Source: Aquibacillus koreensis (GTDB lineage Bacteria > Bacillota > Bacilli > Bacillales > Amphibacillaceae). From it: 64,000 nucleotides of DNA. The notes beneath the pieces were generated by a model. The model saw only the letters and a program-made list of their open reading frames with translations. It was not told the DNA's origin and ran no database searches. Position numbers and translations under genes: made by a program. Where the stretch lies: NCBI RefSeq assembly GCF_025154055.1, contig NZ_JAOALK010000002.1:17237-81236 (forward strand), written 5' to 3'. Each line of letters starts with the position of its first letter. Within the stretch, counting starts at the first letter, position 1. Below are positions 43,365 to 54,333 of the stretch, one piece after another.

Positions 43365-44780
43365 TTAAGTGGTAGGTACACCTAATTTTCTTACGTCAAC
43401 AAAGTGTCCTTCAATCGCGGCAGCTGCAGCCATTTCTGGACTTACTAAATGTGTTCTTGCTCCAGTACCTTGGCGCCCTTCAAAATTACGGTTAGATGTG
43501 GATGCGCACCTTTCTCCAGGTGGAACTACGTCATCATTCATTGCTAGACACATGCTACAACCTGCTTCGCGCCATTCAAATCCTGCTTGTTTAAAAATAA
43601 CATCAATACCTTCTTTTTCTGCAGCAGCTTTTACACTATGTGAACCTGGAACGACAATCGCAGTCACAGCAGGATTAACTTTTCTGCCTTTAATGATTTC
43701 GGACGCTCTGCGCAAATCGGATAGCCTTGAATTAGTACAAGAGCCAATAAACACATGTTCAATGGATACAGTTGAGATCGGTTGATTTGCCTCTAATCCC
43801 ATGTATTCTAATGCTCTTTTAATCTCGTCTTTACCATTAGCTGTTTTAGCATCTTCAGGACTTGGTATGCTTGCGCTAATTGGAATACACATACTTGGGT
43901 TTGTTCCCCAAGTAACTTGTGGTTCTACTTCGTCAGCATTTATTTCAACTATTGCATCGTAAGTGGCTCCCTCATCTGTTGCTAAAGACTTCCATTCAGT
44001 GGCCGCCGTGACAAATGCTTCTCCCTGAGGGGCGTGTCTTTTACCTCTTAAAAATTCAACAGTAGTATCGTCTGGACTAATTAAACCAGCTCTAGCTCCT
44101 GCCTCGATGGACATATTACAAATCGTCATACGACCTTCCATGGATAGGGAGCGGATAGCTTCCCCGGTGTATTCAATAACATAGCCCGTACCAAAACGAA
44201 CGCCGTATTTACCGATGATCGCTAGAATTAGATCTTTTGCAGTTACACCTGTACCTAATTCACCGTTTACTTTTACGTTTAATGTTTTTGGTTTTGCTTG
44301 CCAAAGTGTTTGTGTGGCTAATACGTGTTCCACCTCACTTGTACCAATACCAAATGCTAAAGCGCCAAATGCACCATGAGTTGATGTATGACTATCGCCA
44401 CAAACGATTGTTTTACCTGGTTGAGTTAAACCGAGTTCAGGTCCGATAACATGTACAATCCCTTGGTCAGGATGGTGGATATCAGCAAGTGGAACATTAA
44501 ATTCTTCACAGTTATTTTTTAAAGTATCCATTTGTGTCTTAGATACTTGGTCCTTAATCACATTGCGATGAATCGTTGGAACATTATGATCCATTGTTGC
44601 AAACGTACGATCAGGTCTTCGTACTGTTCTGCCTTTCATGCGTAAACCCTCAAAAGCTTGGGGAGATGTTACTTCATGAACAAGGTGTAAGTCGATATAG
44701 AGTAAATCCGGCTTTCCTTCTTCTTGGTGGACAATATGTTTTTCCCAAATCTTTTCAATAATCGTTTTTGGTTTACCCAT
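43365..44780 (-). CDS. leuC: 3-isopropylmalate dehydratase large subunit
   Basis: The 471-residue subunit carries the [4Fe-4S] cluster of isopropylmalate isomerase. Ligand cysteines are visible in '[15 protein letters not shown]' and '[12 protein letters not shown]'; '[20 protein letters not shown]' and 'QTLWQAKPK' are family motifs. It follows leuB by 18 bases on the minus strand. Length fits the bacterial family. Confidence 0.96.
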   Translation of the reverse strand: MGKPKTIIEKIWEKHIVHQEEGKPDLLYIDLHLVHEVTSPQAFEGLRMKGRTVRRPDRTFATMDHNVPTIHRNVIKDQVSKTQMDTLKNNCEEFNVPLADIHHPDQGIVHVIGPELGLTQPGKTIVCGDSHTSTHGAFGALAFGIGTSEVEHVLATQTLWQAKPKTLNVKVNGELGTGVTAKDLILAIIGKYGVRFGTGYVIEYTGEAIRSLSMEGRMTICNMSIEAGARAGLISPDDTTVEFLRGKRHAPQGEAFVTAATEWKSLATDEGATYDAIVEINADEVEPQVTWGTNPSMCIPISASIPSPEDAKTANGKDEIKRALEYMGLEANQPISTVSIEHVFIGSCTNSRLSDLRRASEIIKGRKVNPAVTAIVVPGSHSVKAAAEKEGIDVIFKQAGFEWREAGCSMCLAMNDDVVPPGERCASTSNRNFEGRQGTGARTHLVSPEMAAAAAIEGHFVDVRKLGVPTT

Positions 44781-44798
44781 CCTATTTCACCCTTTCTT

Positions 44799-45896
44799 TT
44801 AAGCTTTATTTATAGCATGAACCTCATTCGTGTTTATATAGTTTACGATTAAATCTGTTAATTCAAGAGTGTTTACTTTTGTTCCGTTTTGAACTTGAAG
44901 GTCTGCAGTGTGATATCCTTGATCGACAATGGATATTACAGCAGCTTCAATCATCTTTGCTTCCTCTTCTAGTTGCAGAGAATACCTTAACATAAGAGCT
45001 GTTGATAGAATCATAGCTATCGGATTTGCGATGCCAAGTCCGGCAATATCTGGAGCAGATCCGTGTGCCGGTTCATATAGACCAACACCAGATTCAGAAA
45101 GACTTGCAGAAGGTAACATTCCTAACGATCCAGTTAACACGGAAGCTTCATCACTCAAAATATCTCCAAACATGTTTTCTGTAACAATAACATCAAATTG
45201 ACTAGGGTTTGTAATTAACTTCATAGCTGCTGCGTCAACAAGTACGTGCTCAACTGTTACATCTGGATAGGATGCTTTCTTTTCTTCAACAATCTCTCGC
45301 CAAAGCTTACTAGATTCTAATACGTTTGCTTTATCGACAGAAGTTAGGTGCTTACGTCTTAATTGTGCACTTTGGAATGCTTTATCTACAATTCTTTCAA
45401 TTTCTCTCTTTGTATAAGTTAGTGTATCGACAACTGCGTTTCCGTTGTCTGTTCGCTCACTTGGTGTACCAAAGTATAGTCCGCCTGTCAGTTCTCGGAC
45501 AATTAGGAGATCACTCCCATTAATTACTTCTTCTTTTAGTGGTGATGCATGCAATAACTTTTCAAAGCCTTTCACTGGGCGAAGGTTCGCAAATAGATCT
45601 AATGCTTTTCTAATACCTAATAGTCCTTTTTCAGGCCTGAGGTGAGAGGGGAGTTGATCCCATTTTGGTCCACCTACGGCGCCAAGTAGAACTGCATCTG
45701 CTTGTTTACAAGCATTAATGGTTTGATCGGGAAGGGGGGTGTTGTGGTTGTCAACAGCAATCCCACCGATGTCATGTGACTCAAAGCTAAAAGAATGGTT
45801 CCATTGAACAGCTATGGCATCGAGGACTCTTTTTGCTGCATCCATTACTTCAGGGCCTATACCATCACCTGGAAGTAGTACGATCTTTTTTTCCAT
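44799..45896 (-). CDS. leuB: 3-isopropylmalate dehydrogenase
   Basis: The 365-residue NAD+-dependent decarboxylating dehydrogenase converts 3-isopropylmalate to 2-oxoisocaproate. It starts 'KKIVLLPGDGIGPEVMDAAK', with 'VRELTGGLYFG' and 'DILSDEASVLTGSLGMLPSA' and the nucleotide loop 'YEPAHGSAPDIAGLGIANPI'. It lies 21 bases after leuA and has GGAGGTCC before the ATG. Confidence 0.96.
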   Translation of the reverse strand: MEKKIVLLPGDGIGPEVMDAAKRVLDAIAVQWNHSFSFESHDIGGIAVDNHNTPLPDQTINACKQADAVLLGAVGGPKWDQLPSHLRPEKGLLGIRKALDLFANLRPVKGFEKLLHASPLKEEVINGSDLLIVRELTGGLYFGTPSERTDNGNAVVDTLTYTKREIERIVDKAFQSAQLRRKHLTSVDKANVLESSKLWREIVEEKKASYPDVTVEHVLVDAAAMKLITNPSQFDVIVTENMFGDILSDEASVLTGSLGMLPSASLSESGVGLYEPAHGSAPDIAGLGIANPIAMILSTALMLRYSLQLEEEAKMIEAAVISIVDQGYHTADLQVQNGTKVNTLELTDLIVNYINTNEVHAINKA

Positions 45897-45917
45897 GAGA
45901 GGACCTCCTAAATTCCG

Positions 45918-48483
<2,566 letters not shown>

Positions 48484-48558
48484 TTACATCCTCTCCACTT
48501 TGTTATATATATAAATTTGATGGTACATAAGGTCATTGTCTGGAATCTGCCGCGTTGT

Positions 48559-49080
48559 TTATTTTAATAGGGAATAAGGTGTTAATTCTGTTACTTGCGG
48601 TTGTTGACCTCTTAAAAAGGCGGTTAATCCAGTTCTTGCTAATTCTTTAATTCCATATGGCCGGAGTAATTCGATTAATGCTTCTACTTTTTCCGGTTTT
48701 CCAGTTACTTGAACGGAAAGACTGTCTTTACTCACATCGATTACAGAAGCTCTAAAAGGCTCAATGATTCCCTGGATTTCGCTCCTTAGTGCGCTGCTAG
48801 TAAGAACCTTAATAAGGGCTAATTCTCTAGCAACAATTGCTTTATCTGTAATATCTGATACCTTCAAGACATCGATTTGTTTGTTTAATTGCTTTGTTAC
48901 TTGTTCTAGTTTTTGATCATCTTCTACATCAACAACAAAGGTCATTTTAGAAATACCTTCTACTTCTGTTCTACCAACAGATATACTCTCAATGTTAAAT
49001 TGCCTTTTTTGTAATAAACCTGTGACACGATTTAAAACGCCACTTCTATTTTGCACGGTTGCTGTAATAATTCGTTTCAT
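48559..49080 (-). CDS. ilvN: Acetolactate synthase small (regulatory) subunit
   Basis: The 173-residue regulatory subunit begins with an ACT domain ('[20 protein letters not shown]', '[19 protein letters not shown]') and has a second domain with '[20 protein letters not shown]'. It confers valine sensitivity on IlvB in relatives. The start overlaps the ilvB stop by 4 bases (ATGA), so [11 protein letters not shown] is coupled. The symbol ilvH is used in Bacillus. Confidence 0.95.
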   Translation of the reverse strand: MKRIITATVQNRSGVLNRVTGLLQKRQFNIESISVGRTEVEGISKMTFVVDVEDDQKLEQVTKQLNKQIDVLKVSDITDKAIVARELALIKVLTSSALRSEIQGIIEPFRASVIDVSKDSLSVQVTGKPEKVEALIELLRPYGIKELARTGLTAFLRGQQPQVTELTPYSLLK

Positions 49081-50801
49081 GGTTTCACTCCAATCATTTC
49101 ATTAATTCCTGCACCTGGTGCAATCATTGGATAGACATTCTCTTGTTGAAGCACTCTTGCATCCACTAAAACTGGACCTTGATGAGCAAGTAATTCTGGA
49201 AGTGCTTCTTTAAACTGTTCTTGTGTTGTTACTTTCATCCCTTTAATATTATAGGCTTCAGCAAGCTTCACAAAGTCTGGTTGAATACTGAATATAGATT
49301 CTGAATAACGCTCGCCGTAGAATGATTCTTGCCATTGCCTTACCATACCAAGTGCTTGGTTGTTAACGATAATCACCTTCACCGGTAGATTACGCTCCTG
49401 TAATATAGAAAGCTCTTGTAGCGTCATTTGGAAACCGCCGTCACCAACGATCGCTACAACGGTATCTTCTGGAGCTGCTAATTGAGCGCCTATAGCGGAA
49501 GGGAAGCCGAATCCCATCGTCCCGAGTCCACCGGATGTAACCCAACGATTTGGTTTATCAAATGTATAATATTGTGCTGCCCACATTTGATGTTGACCTA
49601 CATCTGTTGTAACGATTGCTTCACCTTTCGTTGCTTCGTACACTTCCTTGATTACCCACTGTCCAACCATTTCTTTTTCTGGTTTATTAAACCAAAGTGG
49701 ATATTCTTTTTTGTTTTGATCTAGTTCCTTCAACCAATCTGCGTGGTCTGGGGACTTGGTTGCGTGTTTATGCAATAAAAGTAATGCCTGTTTTGAGTCA
49801 CCAACAATTGGAATGTGTGTTTTAACGTTTTTACCAATTTCAGCTGGATCAATGTCAATGTGTGCCACTGTAGCGTTTGGAGCAAACTTTTCCAAGTTAC
49901 CAGTGAGTCGATCGTCAAACCTTGCGCCGACATTGATTAATAAATCGCAATCGTAAATAGCCATATTCGCCGCATAAGTCCCATGCATACCAGCCATACC
50001 AAGAGCTAATTCGTGATTACCTGGGAATGATCCCAAACCTAGCAAAGTATTCGTAACTGGTAGATTGTGTTTTTCTGCAAAGAATCTTAGTTCTTCAGAA
50101 GCTTTACCAAATAATACGCCTGCACCAGCTAAGATAAGTGGTTTTTTTGCTTTCGCAATGGCATCTGCTAACTTTTTAATCTGTAATGGATTCGGTTTGA
50201 TCGTTGGTTGATAGCCAGGTAGGTGAAAGTCTGTTTCATAAGCGTCTACAGAAGGACCTGCACCAATATTTTTCGGGATATCAACAACTACAGGACCAGG
50301 CCGACCAGTTGTCGCGATGTGAAATGCTTCTTTTACAATGCGAGGCAAATCACTAATATCTTGCACTTGATAATTATGTTTTGTAATTGGGGTAGTAATC
50401 CCCATTATATCTGCTTCTTGAAAAGCGTCCGTTCCTATTACACTTTGATTAACTTGCCCTGTAAAAACAACTAATGGAAGTGAATCAATCATGGCATCTG
50501 CAATGCCAGTTACTAAGTTCGTAGCACCTGGGCCTGAAGTAGCTATTACTACACCGGGCTTACCAGAAACACGAGCATAACCTTCTGCAGCGTGGATTGA
50601 TCCTTGTTCGTGACGTGCTAACACTTGATTAAATGAATCTCTTGCTTTATACAAAGCATCGAAAATTGGTAAGACTGCACCCCCTGGATACCCAAATAAC
50701 GTATCTACACCTTCATTAATCAACGTCTCTACAAAAAGATCTGCGCCTGTTTTTGGTTCTATGCCGATTTTATTCGCCGGCTTTGCATCTACTCTCACCA
50801 C
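49077..50801 (-). CDS. ilvB: Acetolactate synthase large (catalytic) subunit
   Basis: The 574-residue TPP- and FAD-dependent enzyme makes acetolactate for valine and leucine and acetohydroxybutyrate for isoleucine. The catalytic glutamate lies in '[19 protein letters not shown]'; the TPP motif runs from '[20 protein letters not shown]' to '[12 protein letters not shown]'. The N-terminus is about 18 residues longer than the core. It is the first gene of the operon, 67 bases after the T-box terminator. Confidence 0.96.
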   Translation of the reverse strand: MVRVDAKPANKIGIEPKTGADLFVETLINEGVDTLFGYPGGAVLPIFDALYKARDSFNQVLARHEQGSIHAAEGYARVSGKPGVVIATSGPGATNLVTGIADAMIDSLPLVVFTGQVNQSVIGTDAFQEADIMGITTPITKHNYQVQDISDLPRIVKEAFHIATTGRPGPVVVDIPKNIGAGPSVDAYETDFHLPGYQPTIKPNPLQIKKLADAIAKAKKPLILAGAGVLFGKASEELRFFAEKHNLPVTNTLLGLGSFPGNHELALGMAGMHGTYAANMAIYDCDLLINVGARFDDRLTGNLEKFAPNATVAHIDIDPAEIGKNVKTHIPIVGDSKQALLLLHKHATKSPDHADWLKELDQNKKEYPLWFNKPEKEMVGQWVIKEVYEATKGEAIVTTDVGQHQMWAAQYYTFDKPNRWVTSGGLGTMGFGFPSAIGAQLAAPEDTVVAIVGDGGFQMTLQELSILQERNLPVKVIIVNNQALGMVRQWQESFYGERYSESIFSIQPDFVKLAEAYNIKGMKVTTQEQFKEALPELLAHQGPVLVDARVLQQENVYPMIAPGAGINEMIGVKP

Positions 50802-50864
50802 TGTTAATCCCTCCTAAAAAGAATTATATAATTTAGAAAATTAAGACTAAAAAAATTAATATAG

Positions 50865-50928
50865 AAAAAAGGCCGTTTTCTTCCTAATAAACTGCAAGGT
50901 TGCAGTATTACAAGGGAGAAAAGGCCTT
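50865..50928 (-). terminator. T-box regulated terminator
   Basis: On the minus strand AAGGCCTTTTCTCCC pairs imperfectly with GGAAGAAAACGGCC, followed by six T. An internal small hairpin (ACTGCAA/TTGCAGT) closes the loop. It ends 63 bases before the ilvB start. Confidence 0.85.
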
Positions 50929-51193
50929 ATCTTTTCACGGTACCACCCTGATTCACAGCAGTTTTACAAATGCTGTCTCATGAAGCTAAGATCAAAAAGA
51001 TCAAGCTCCTTTTGATAACGGGTGCTTCGTTACACCCGGCAAAGCCTACTAAGGAATCCAGTTCAGCTCCACACTCAGAGACGATGTCAGAATAAGTTGT
51101 ATTTCCGGGCTTCCAGCAACCCCGGCTCTCTGTGAATACAAGTTCTTATTCCTTTGTTCTCTTCATCGATTTCATAAATCGTTATTATTATTC
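50929..51193 (-). ncRNA. T-box leader (riboswitch) of the ilv-leu operon
   Basis: The T-box sequence AGGGTGGTACCGTG lies at 50949-50936 on the minus strand; its UGGU pairs with an uncharged tRNA end whose discriminator is A. Stem I contains AGAGAGCCGGGGTTGCTGGA and closes with GAATAAG/CTTATTC. The basal stem AGAGA/TCTCT encloses an internal loop TGACATCG, in which the specifier codon is read as ATC (51085-51083) followed by the usual purine, that is, isoleucine. The leader lets transcription proceed when tRNA-Ile is uncharged. Confidence 0.92.
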
Positions 51194-51199
51194 TATTAC

Positions 51200-51205
51200 A
51201 TTATA
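51200..51205 (-). promoter_or_regulatory. Probable -10 box of the ilv-leu promoter
   Basis: A perfect TATAAT on the minus strand lies about 7 bases before the expected T-box transcript start. No good -35 box was found at 16-18 bases, which fits a promoter that needs an activator. Confidence 0.5.
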
Positions 51206-51447
51206 CTTTTCGTATTTGTAAGTTAATGATAACTATAACATAAAAGTAGTTTACTTCTAAAGCCTAAATTTTAAAAATTCTAAAAGATTTAAAATTTGTT
51301 GTATTTAATCGTATTTTAATATAACCAATTTAACTGTTTTTATAATTGTAAGTTACAACAATACATGTAAATAAAATAGTTAATCAAATGGATCATTCAG
51401 GTACTCGATTGTCGGAAGAGCAAATAGGTGTTTTTAAAATCATTTGA

Positions 51448-51459
51448 TTGTCGACAATA
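51448..51459. promoter_or_regulatory. 12-bp palindrome ATTGTCGACAAT
   Basis: A perfect palindrome lies 250 bases upstream of the ilv-leu promoter. The half-site GATTGTCG is repeated directly about 40 bases away at 51407-51414. The binding factor is unknown. Confidence 0.3.
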
Positions 51460-51498
51460 ATACAACCATTTCAAGCGAAGGTCAACAGGTTTAGTGAA

Positions 51499-51513
51499 AA
51501 TTTTCTGATATTT
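51499..51513. promoter_or_regulatory. CodY-like box upstream of ilvB
   Basis: AATTTTCTGATATTT matches the CodY consensus AATTTTCWGAAAATT at 13 of 15 positions. It lies about 290 bases upstream of the ilv-leu -10 box and 217 bases before the divergent DUF6884-like gene. Confidence 0.5.
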
Positions 51514-51583
51514 ATGACTACTTCATAAAGTGTTATCGCTTACAATGCTGGGGAGATTGGGGTACAGGTATTTGTGAACATTT

Positions 51584-51597
51584 TTGAAGCGTTTTCA
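51584..51597. promoter_or_regulatory. cre-like site (CcpA)
   Basis: TTGAAGCGTTTTCA fits the cre consensus TGWAARCGYTWNCW at 12 of 14 positions. It could act on the ilv-leu operon or on the divergent gene. The remaining sequence of the 50802-51729 gap is AT-rich, with no further feature recognised. Confidence 0.4.
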
Positions 51598-51729
51598 CTT
51601 ATATTACATTTAATGGTAACTGTTGTAAACATATCTACCGTGTGATGGTATATTTGGGGCTGTAGGGCACTTGGTTGCTACATGGAATGATGGTATGATG
51701 AACAAAATGGGTAGAGGAGTACCGTAGAC

Positions 51730-52194
51730 ATGAAGCAACTATGTATTATTCCATGTGGTAAAAAGAAAATTTGGGATTTAGATAATTCTCGAGGGGCGGT
51801 TAAAGCGAAAGACGCCTATGTTGGTACTTTTCATTATTTGTGTGAACAATACGCCACAATGTTTTTTCATGAATGGGTTATATTATCTGCGAAACATGGT
51901 TTTTTATTACCAGAAGACATTGTAGATGGTAATTATGATGTTACATTTAATATGAAAAGCGATCAGATCATATCACTGGATAAGTTAAGGCAACAAATTA
52001 GAACAAAAAGGCTTGATGTGTATCAAGATGTCGTTGTTTTAACAGGGAAAAAATATAAGCCAATCATTTATGCAAGTTTCATGAACGTAGAAAGGATTCA
52101 GTTTCCGTTACTAGGAACAAAGGGGATTGGTCATATGCAACAACTATTAAAAAGATCGATTACCGAACAAGAGGCATTACATTTAAGATGTTAG
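51730..52194 (+). CDS. DUF6884-like protein
   Basis: The 154-residue cytosolic protein starts 'MKQLCIIPCGKKKIWDLDNS', with the 'PCGKKK' motif, then 'AKDAYVGTFHYLCEQYA' and 'WVILSAKHGFLLPEDIV', the pattern of the DUF6884 family. The fold is thought to be nucleosidase-like, but the function is unknown. Conserved Cys, Lys and His-Gly suggest a catalytic or nucleotide-binding pocket. No strong Shine-Dalgarno is seen beyond AGAGGAG 9 bases upstream. It is followed after 82 bases by another small metabolic protein. Confidence 0.7.
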   Translation: MKQLCIIPCGKKKIWDLDNSRGAVKAKDAYVGTFHYLCEQYATMFFHEWVILSAKHGFLLPEDIVDGNYDVTFNMKSDQIISLDKLRQQIRTKRLDVYQDVVVLTGKKYKPIIYASFMNVERIQFPLLGTKGIGHMQQLLKRSITEQEALHLRC

Positions 52195-52276
52195 ATTAGT
52201 TAACATTAAGATTATTATGTGAAAAAGTATCTATATAATAAGGAAGTAATTTATTTTTTGGAGAGGAGTATATAAG

Positions 52277-52720
52277 ATGCCGCTATATTTTGCTTATGGA
52301 AGTTGTATGAGTCTAAAAGATTTACAAAGGCATGTGCCAGAAGCGGTCTTAGTTGGACCTGCAGTTTTAGAAGGTTATAGTCTTGGTTTTACGCTATGGT
52401 CAAAGCATCGGGAAGGGGGAGTGGCAGATATTGTACCACAAGAAGGTGCGCGCGTGGAAGGGGTTATATTCGATGTGCCAGATTTTACAGGACTCGATTT
52501 AAGAGAGGGGCATCCAGATATGTATCAAAGAATTGTAGTAAGCGTAAAACCGGTTGGAAAAGATGAATATATAAATATATCCACCTATGAAGTAGTTGAG
52601 AAGCAGGAAGAAGAACTAGATCCATCTAAGGCTTATGCAGATATCATTATCGATGGGGCAAGGAATTTGTCTAAAGTCTACCAAAAACAGTTGCAGGATC
52701 GATTTAAAGGGATTATATAA
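52277..52720 (+). CDS. Gamma-glutamylcyclotransferase-like protein
   Basis: The 147-residue protein has the GGCT/AIG2 fold. The substrate loop is 'YFAYGSCMSLKDLQRHVP', where the usual 'YGSN' reads 'YGSC', and the catalytic acid is likely the Glu of 'LDLREGHPDMYQR'. Members release 5-oxoproline from gamma-glutamyl compounds. The Asn-to-Cys change makes the exact reaction unsure. GGAGAGGAG lies upstream. The next unit begins with the TPP riboswitch. Confidence 0.75.
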   Translation: MPLYFAYGSCMSLKDLQRHVPEAVLVGPAVLEGYSLGFTLWSKHREGGVADIVPQEGARVEGVIFDVPDFTGLDLREGHPDMYQRIVVSVKPVGKDEYINISTYEVVEKQEEELDPSKAYADIIIDGARNLSKVYQKQLQDRFKGII

Positions 52721-52775
52721 TCGTTCTACATACGTGTATAATTTCATACGATAGAGTGTATGATTTGAAAAAAGT

Positions 52776-52803
52776 TTGACATATTTTAGAAACATGATAT
52801 GAT
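52776..52803 (+). promoter_or_regulatory. Sigma-A promoter of the thiamine operon
   Basis: TTGACA, a 16-base spacer and TATGAT, about 25 bases upstream of the riboswitch. Confidence 0.75.
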
Positions 52804-52831
52804 AAGAACGAAATTTTTAATTGAATATCCA

Positions 52832-52925
52832 TCCACTAGGGGTGTCTTTAAAAGACTGAGATTAAAGTGTGACTTTAAGACCCTTAGAACCTGATCTGGT
52901 TCATACCAGCGTAGGGAAGTGGAGT
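52832..52925 (+). ncRNA. TPP riboswitch (thi box)
   Basis: The aptamer shows the conserved segments CTAGGGGTGTC, ACTGAGAT, ACCCTTAGAACCTGATCTGG and TTCATACCAGCGTAGGGAAG. It binds thiamine pyrophosphate and, with the terminator after it, reduces expression of tenA-ykoEDC when thiamine is plentiful. Confidence 0.96.
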
Positions 52926-52963
52926 AGCGGGAATTATTAGTAATAGTTTGCTATTTCCAATAC

Positions 52964-53005
52964 AACCACCTTCTTTACGTACGTAAAGAAGGTGGTTTTT
53001 TTATT
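52964..53005 (+). terminator. Riboswitch-controlled terminator
   Basis: AACCACCTTCTTTACGT and its exact complement form a long stem followed by seven T. It lies between the aptamer and tenA. Confidence 0.92.
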
Positions 53006-53051
53006 TTAGAACCCTGTGGATGGGTGTTAGACCAATGATAGGGGGAATAAG

Positions 53052-53726
53052 ATGAAATTTTCAGAGATTGTTAGAAAGGAAGCAGACCACATTTGGCAGG
53101 CAAGTTTTGAACATCCGTTTGTGACAGGAATTAGTGATGGTACATTACCATTGGAAAACTTCCGTTATTATGTCATGCAAGATTCGTATTACTTGGCACA
53201 TTTCGCCAGAGTACAATCACTTGGTGCAGCTAAAGCGCAGGACTTACATACTACAAACAATATGGCTGCACATGCGCAGGGCACCTATGAGGCGGAACTA
53301 AGCTTACATCGAACCTTTTCAAAGCTATTAAAAATTACGGAAGAAGACCAACAAGCATTTGAACCTTCTCCAACAGCCTATGCCTATACGTCTCATTTGT
53401 ACCGTGCAGGCTATAATGGTCATCTGGGTGATATTATTGCAGCTATCCTACCTTGTTATTGGCTCTATTATGAAATCGGCGAGCGGTTACAAGCGTGTAA
53501 ACCTGAAGAACCAATTTATCAAGAATGGATTGGTGCATATGGAGGGGAATGGTTTAGAACACTTGTGCAAGAGCAAATTGATCGATTAGACGAAATTGCT
53601 GAACAAGTAACAGATGCAGATCGAAACCGAATGAAAGACCACTTTATCATTAGTAGTCAGTATGAATTTAGTTTCTGGGAAATGGCTTATACGTTAGAAA
53701 AATGGCCGGTTCAAGACCAAAAATAA
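53052..53726 (+). CDS. tenA: Aminopyrimidine aminohydrolase (thiaminase II)
   Basis: The 224-residue all-helical enzyme salvages thiamine breakdown products by hydrolysing aminopyrimidines to HMP. Family features: 'FEHPFVTGISDGTLPLENFR', 'YYVMQDSYYLAHFAR', 'ILPCYWLYYEIGERL' with the active-site Cys, and the C-terminal 'SSQYEFSFWEMAY' with Glu. It is the first gene after the TPP riboswitch and leads the ykoEDC importer genes, so it processes the imported pyrimidine. Confidence 0.94.
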   Translation: MKFSEIVRKEADHIWQASFEHPFVTGISDGTLPLENFRYYVMQDSYYLAHFARVQSLGAAKAQDLHTTNNMAAHAQGTYEAELSLHRTFSKLLKITEEDQQAFEPSPTAYAYTSHLYRAGYNGHLGDIIAAILPCYWLYYEIGERLQACKPEEPIYQEWIGAYGGEWFRTLVQEQIDRLDEIAEQVTDADRNRMKDHFIISSQYEFSFWEMAYTLEKWPVQDQK

Positions 53727-53745
53727 CTAAAAAAGGATGATGGAT

Positions 53746-54324
53746 ATGAAAAAGGGTTTGAAATTATCGGACATTCTAGTAACTATTATCATTGCGCTTA
53801 TATTTGGCCTGATTTATAAATTGTGGGGGCCTTTGTATGGGATAGTTTCTACAGTTGGTCTTCATGCAGAGCAATTGATCTATGGAATGTGGTTCATTGC
53901 TGCAACAGTAGCGTTCCTAATTATTCGTAAACCAGGTGTTGCATTCTTGGCAGAAATAGCTGCAGCACAAGGTGAGTTTATTTTTGGTGGAGAGTGGGGC
54001 GTCACTATTTTAATTTATGGTTTTGTGCAAGGGATTGGGGCAGAGCTAGTTTTTGCTGCATTTCGCTACAAAAGATTTAATGTATTTGTTGTATCGCTAG
54101 CAGGTGCTGCCTCGGCAGTTGCATCCATAATTCTAGGCTTTTATTACGGCTATGCTGGAGACTTAACACTTTGGAACTTAATGCTAATGTTTGGATTTAG
54201 AATTATTAGTGGAATAGTGATTGCAGGTATTTTCGCATATTTCATCGTTGCTGCTTTAGAAAAAACGGGAGTGACGAACCTTGTGCGCCCTATTACTACA
54301 GATGACTACAAGGCATTGGATTAA
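53746..54324 (+). CDS. ykoE: ECF transporter S component for hydroxymethylpyrimidine/thiamine
   Basis: The 192-residue membrane protein has about five helices and is the substrate-binding subunit of the YkoEDC energy-coupling factor importer. Motifs shared with YkoE: 'YGMWFIAATVAFLIIRKPG', 'AEIAAAQGEFIFGGEWG' and 'LMLMFGFRIISGIVIAG'. ATG 53746 is 8 bases from AAAGGAT; ATG 53737 touches it. ykoF, which accompanies these genes in Bacillus subtilis, is absent and tenA takes its place. Confidence 0.9.
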   Translation: MKKGLKLSDILVTIIIALIFGLIYKLWGPLYGIVSTVGLHAEQLIYGMWFIAATVAFLIIRKPGVAFLAEIAAAQGEFIFGGEWGVTILIYGFVQGIGAELVFAAFRYKRFNVFVVSLAGAASAVASIILGFYYGYAGDLTLWNLMLMFGFRIISGIVIAGIFAYFIVAALEKTGVTNLVRPITTDDYKALD

Positions 54325-54333
54325 AAAGGTGAT

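Noticed and set aside
43369..43785. 138-codon open frame on the plus strand inside leuC
   Set aside because: It is antisense to an intact leuC with all iron-sulfur ligands and has no ribosome binding site; it is a shadow of the real frame.
51270..51300. AT-rich inverted sequence near the ilv-leu promoter as a CodY box
   Set aside because: It has about five mismatches to the 15-base consensus, which is expected by chance in such AT-rich DNA.
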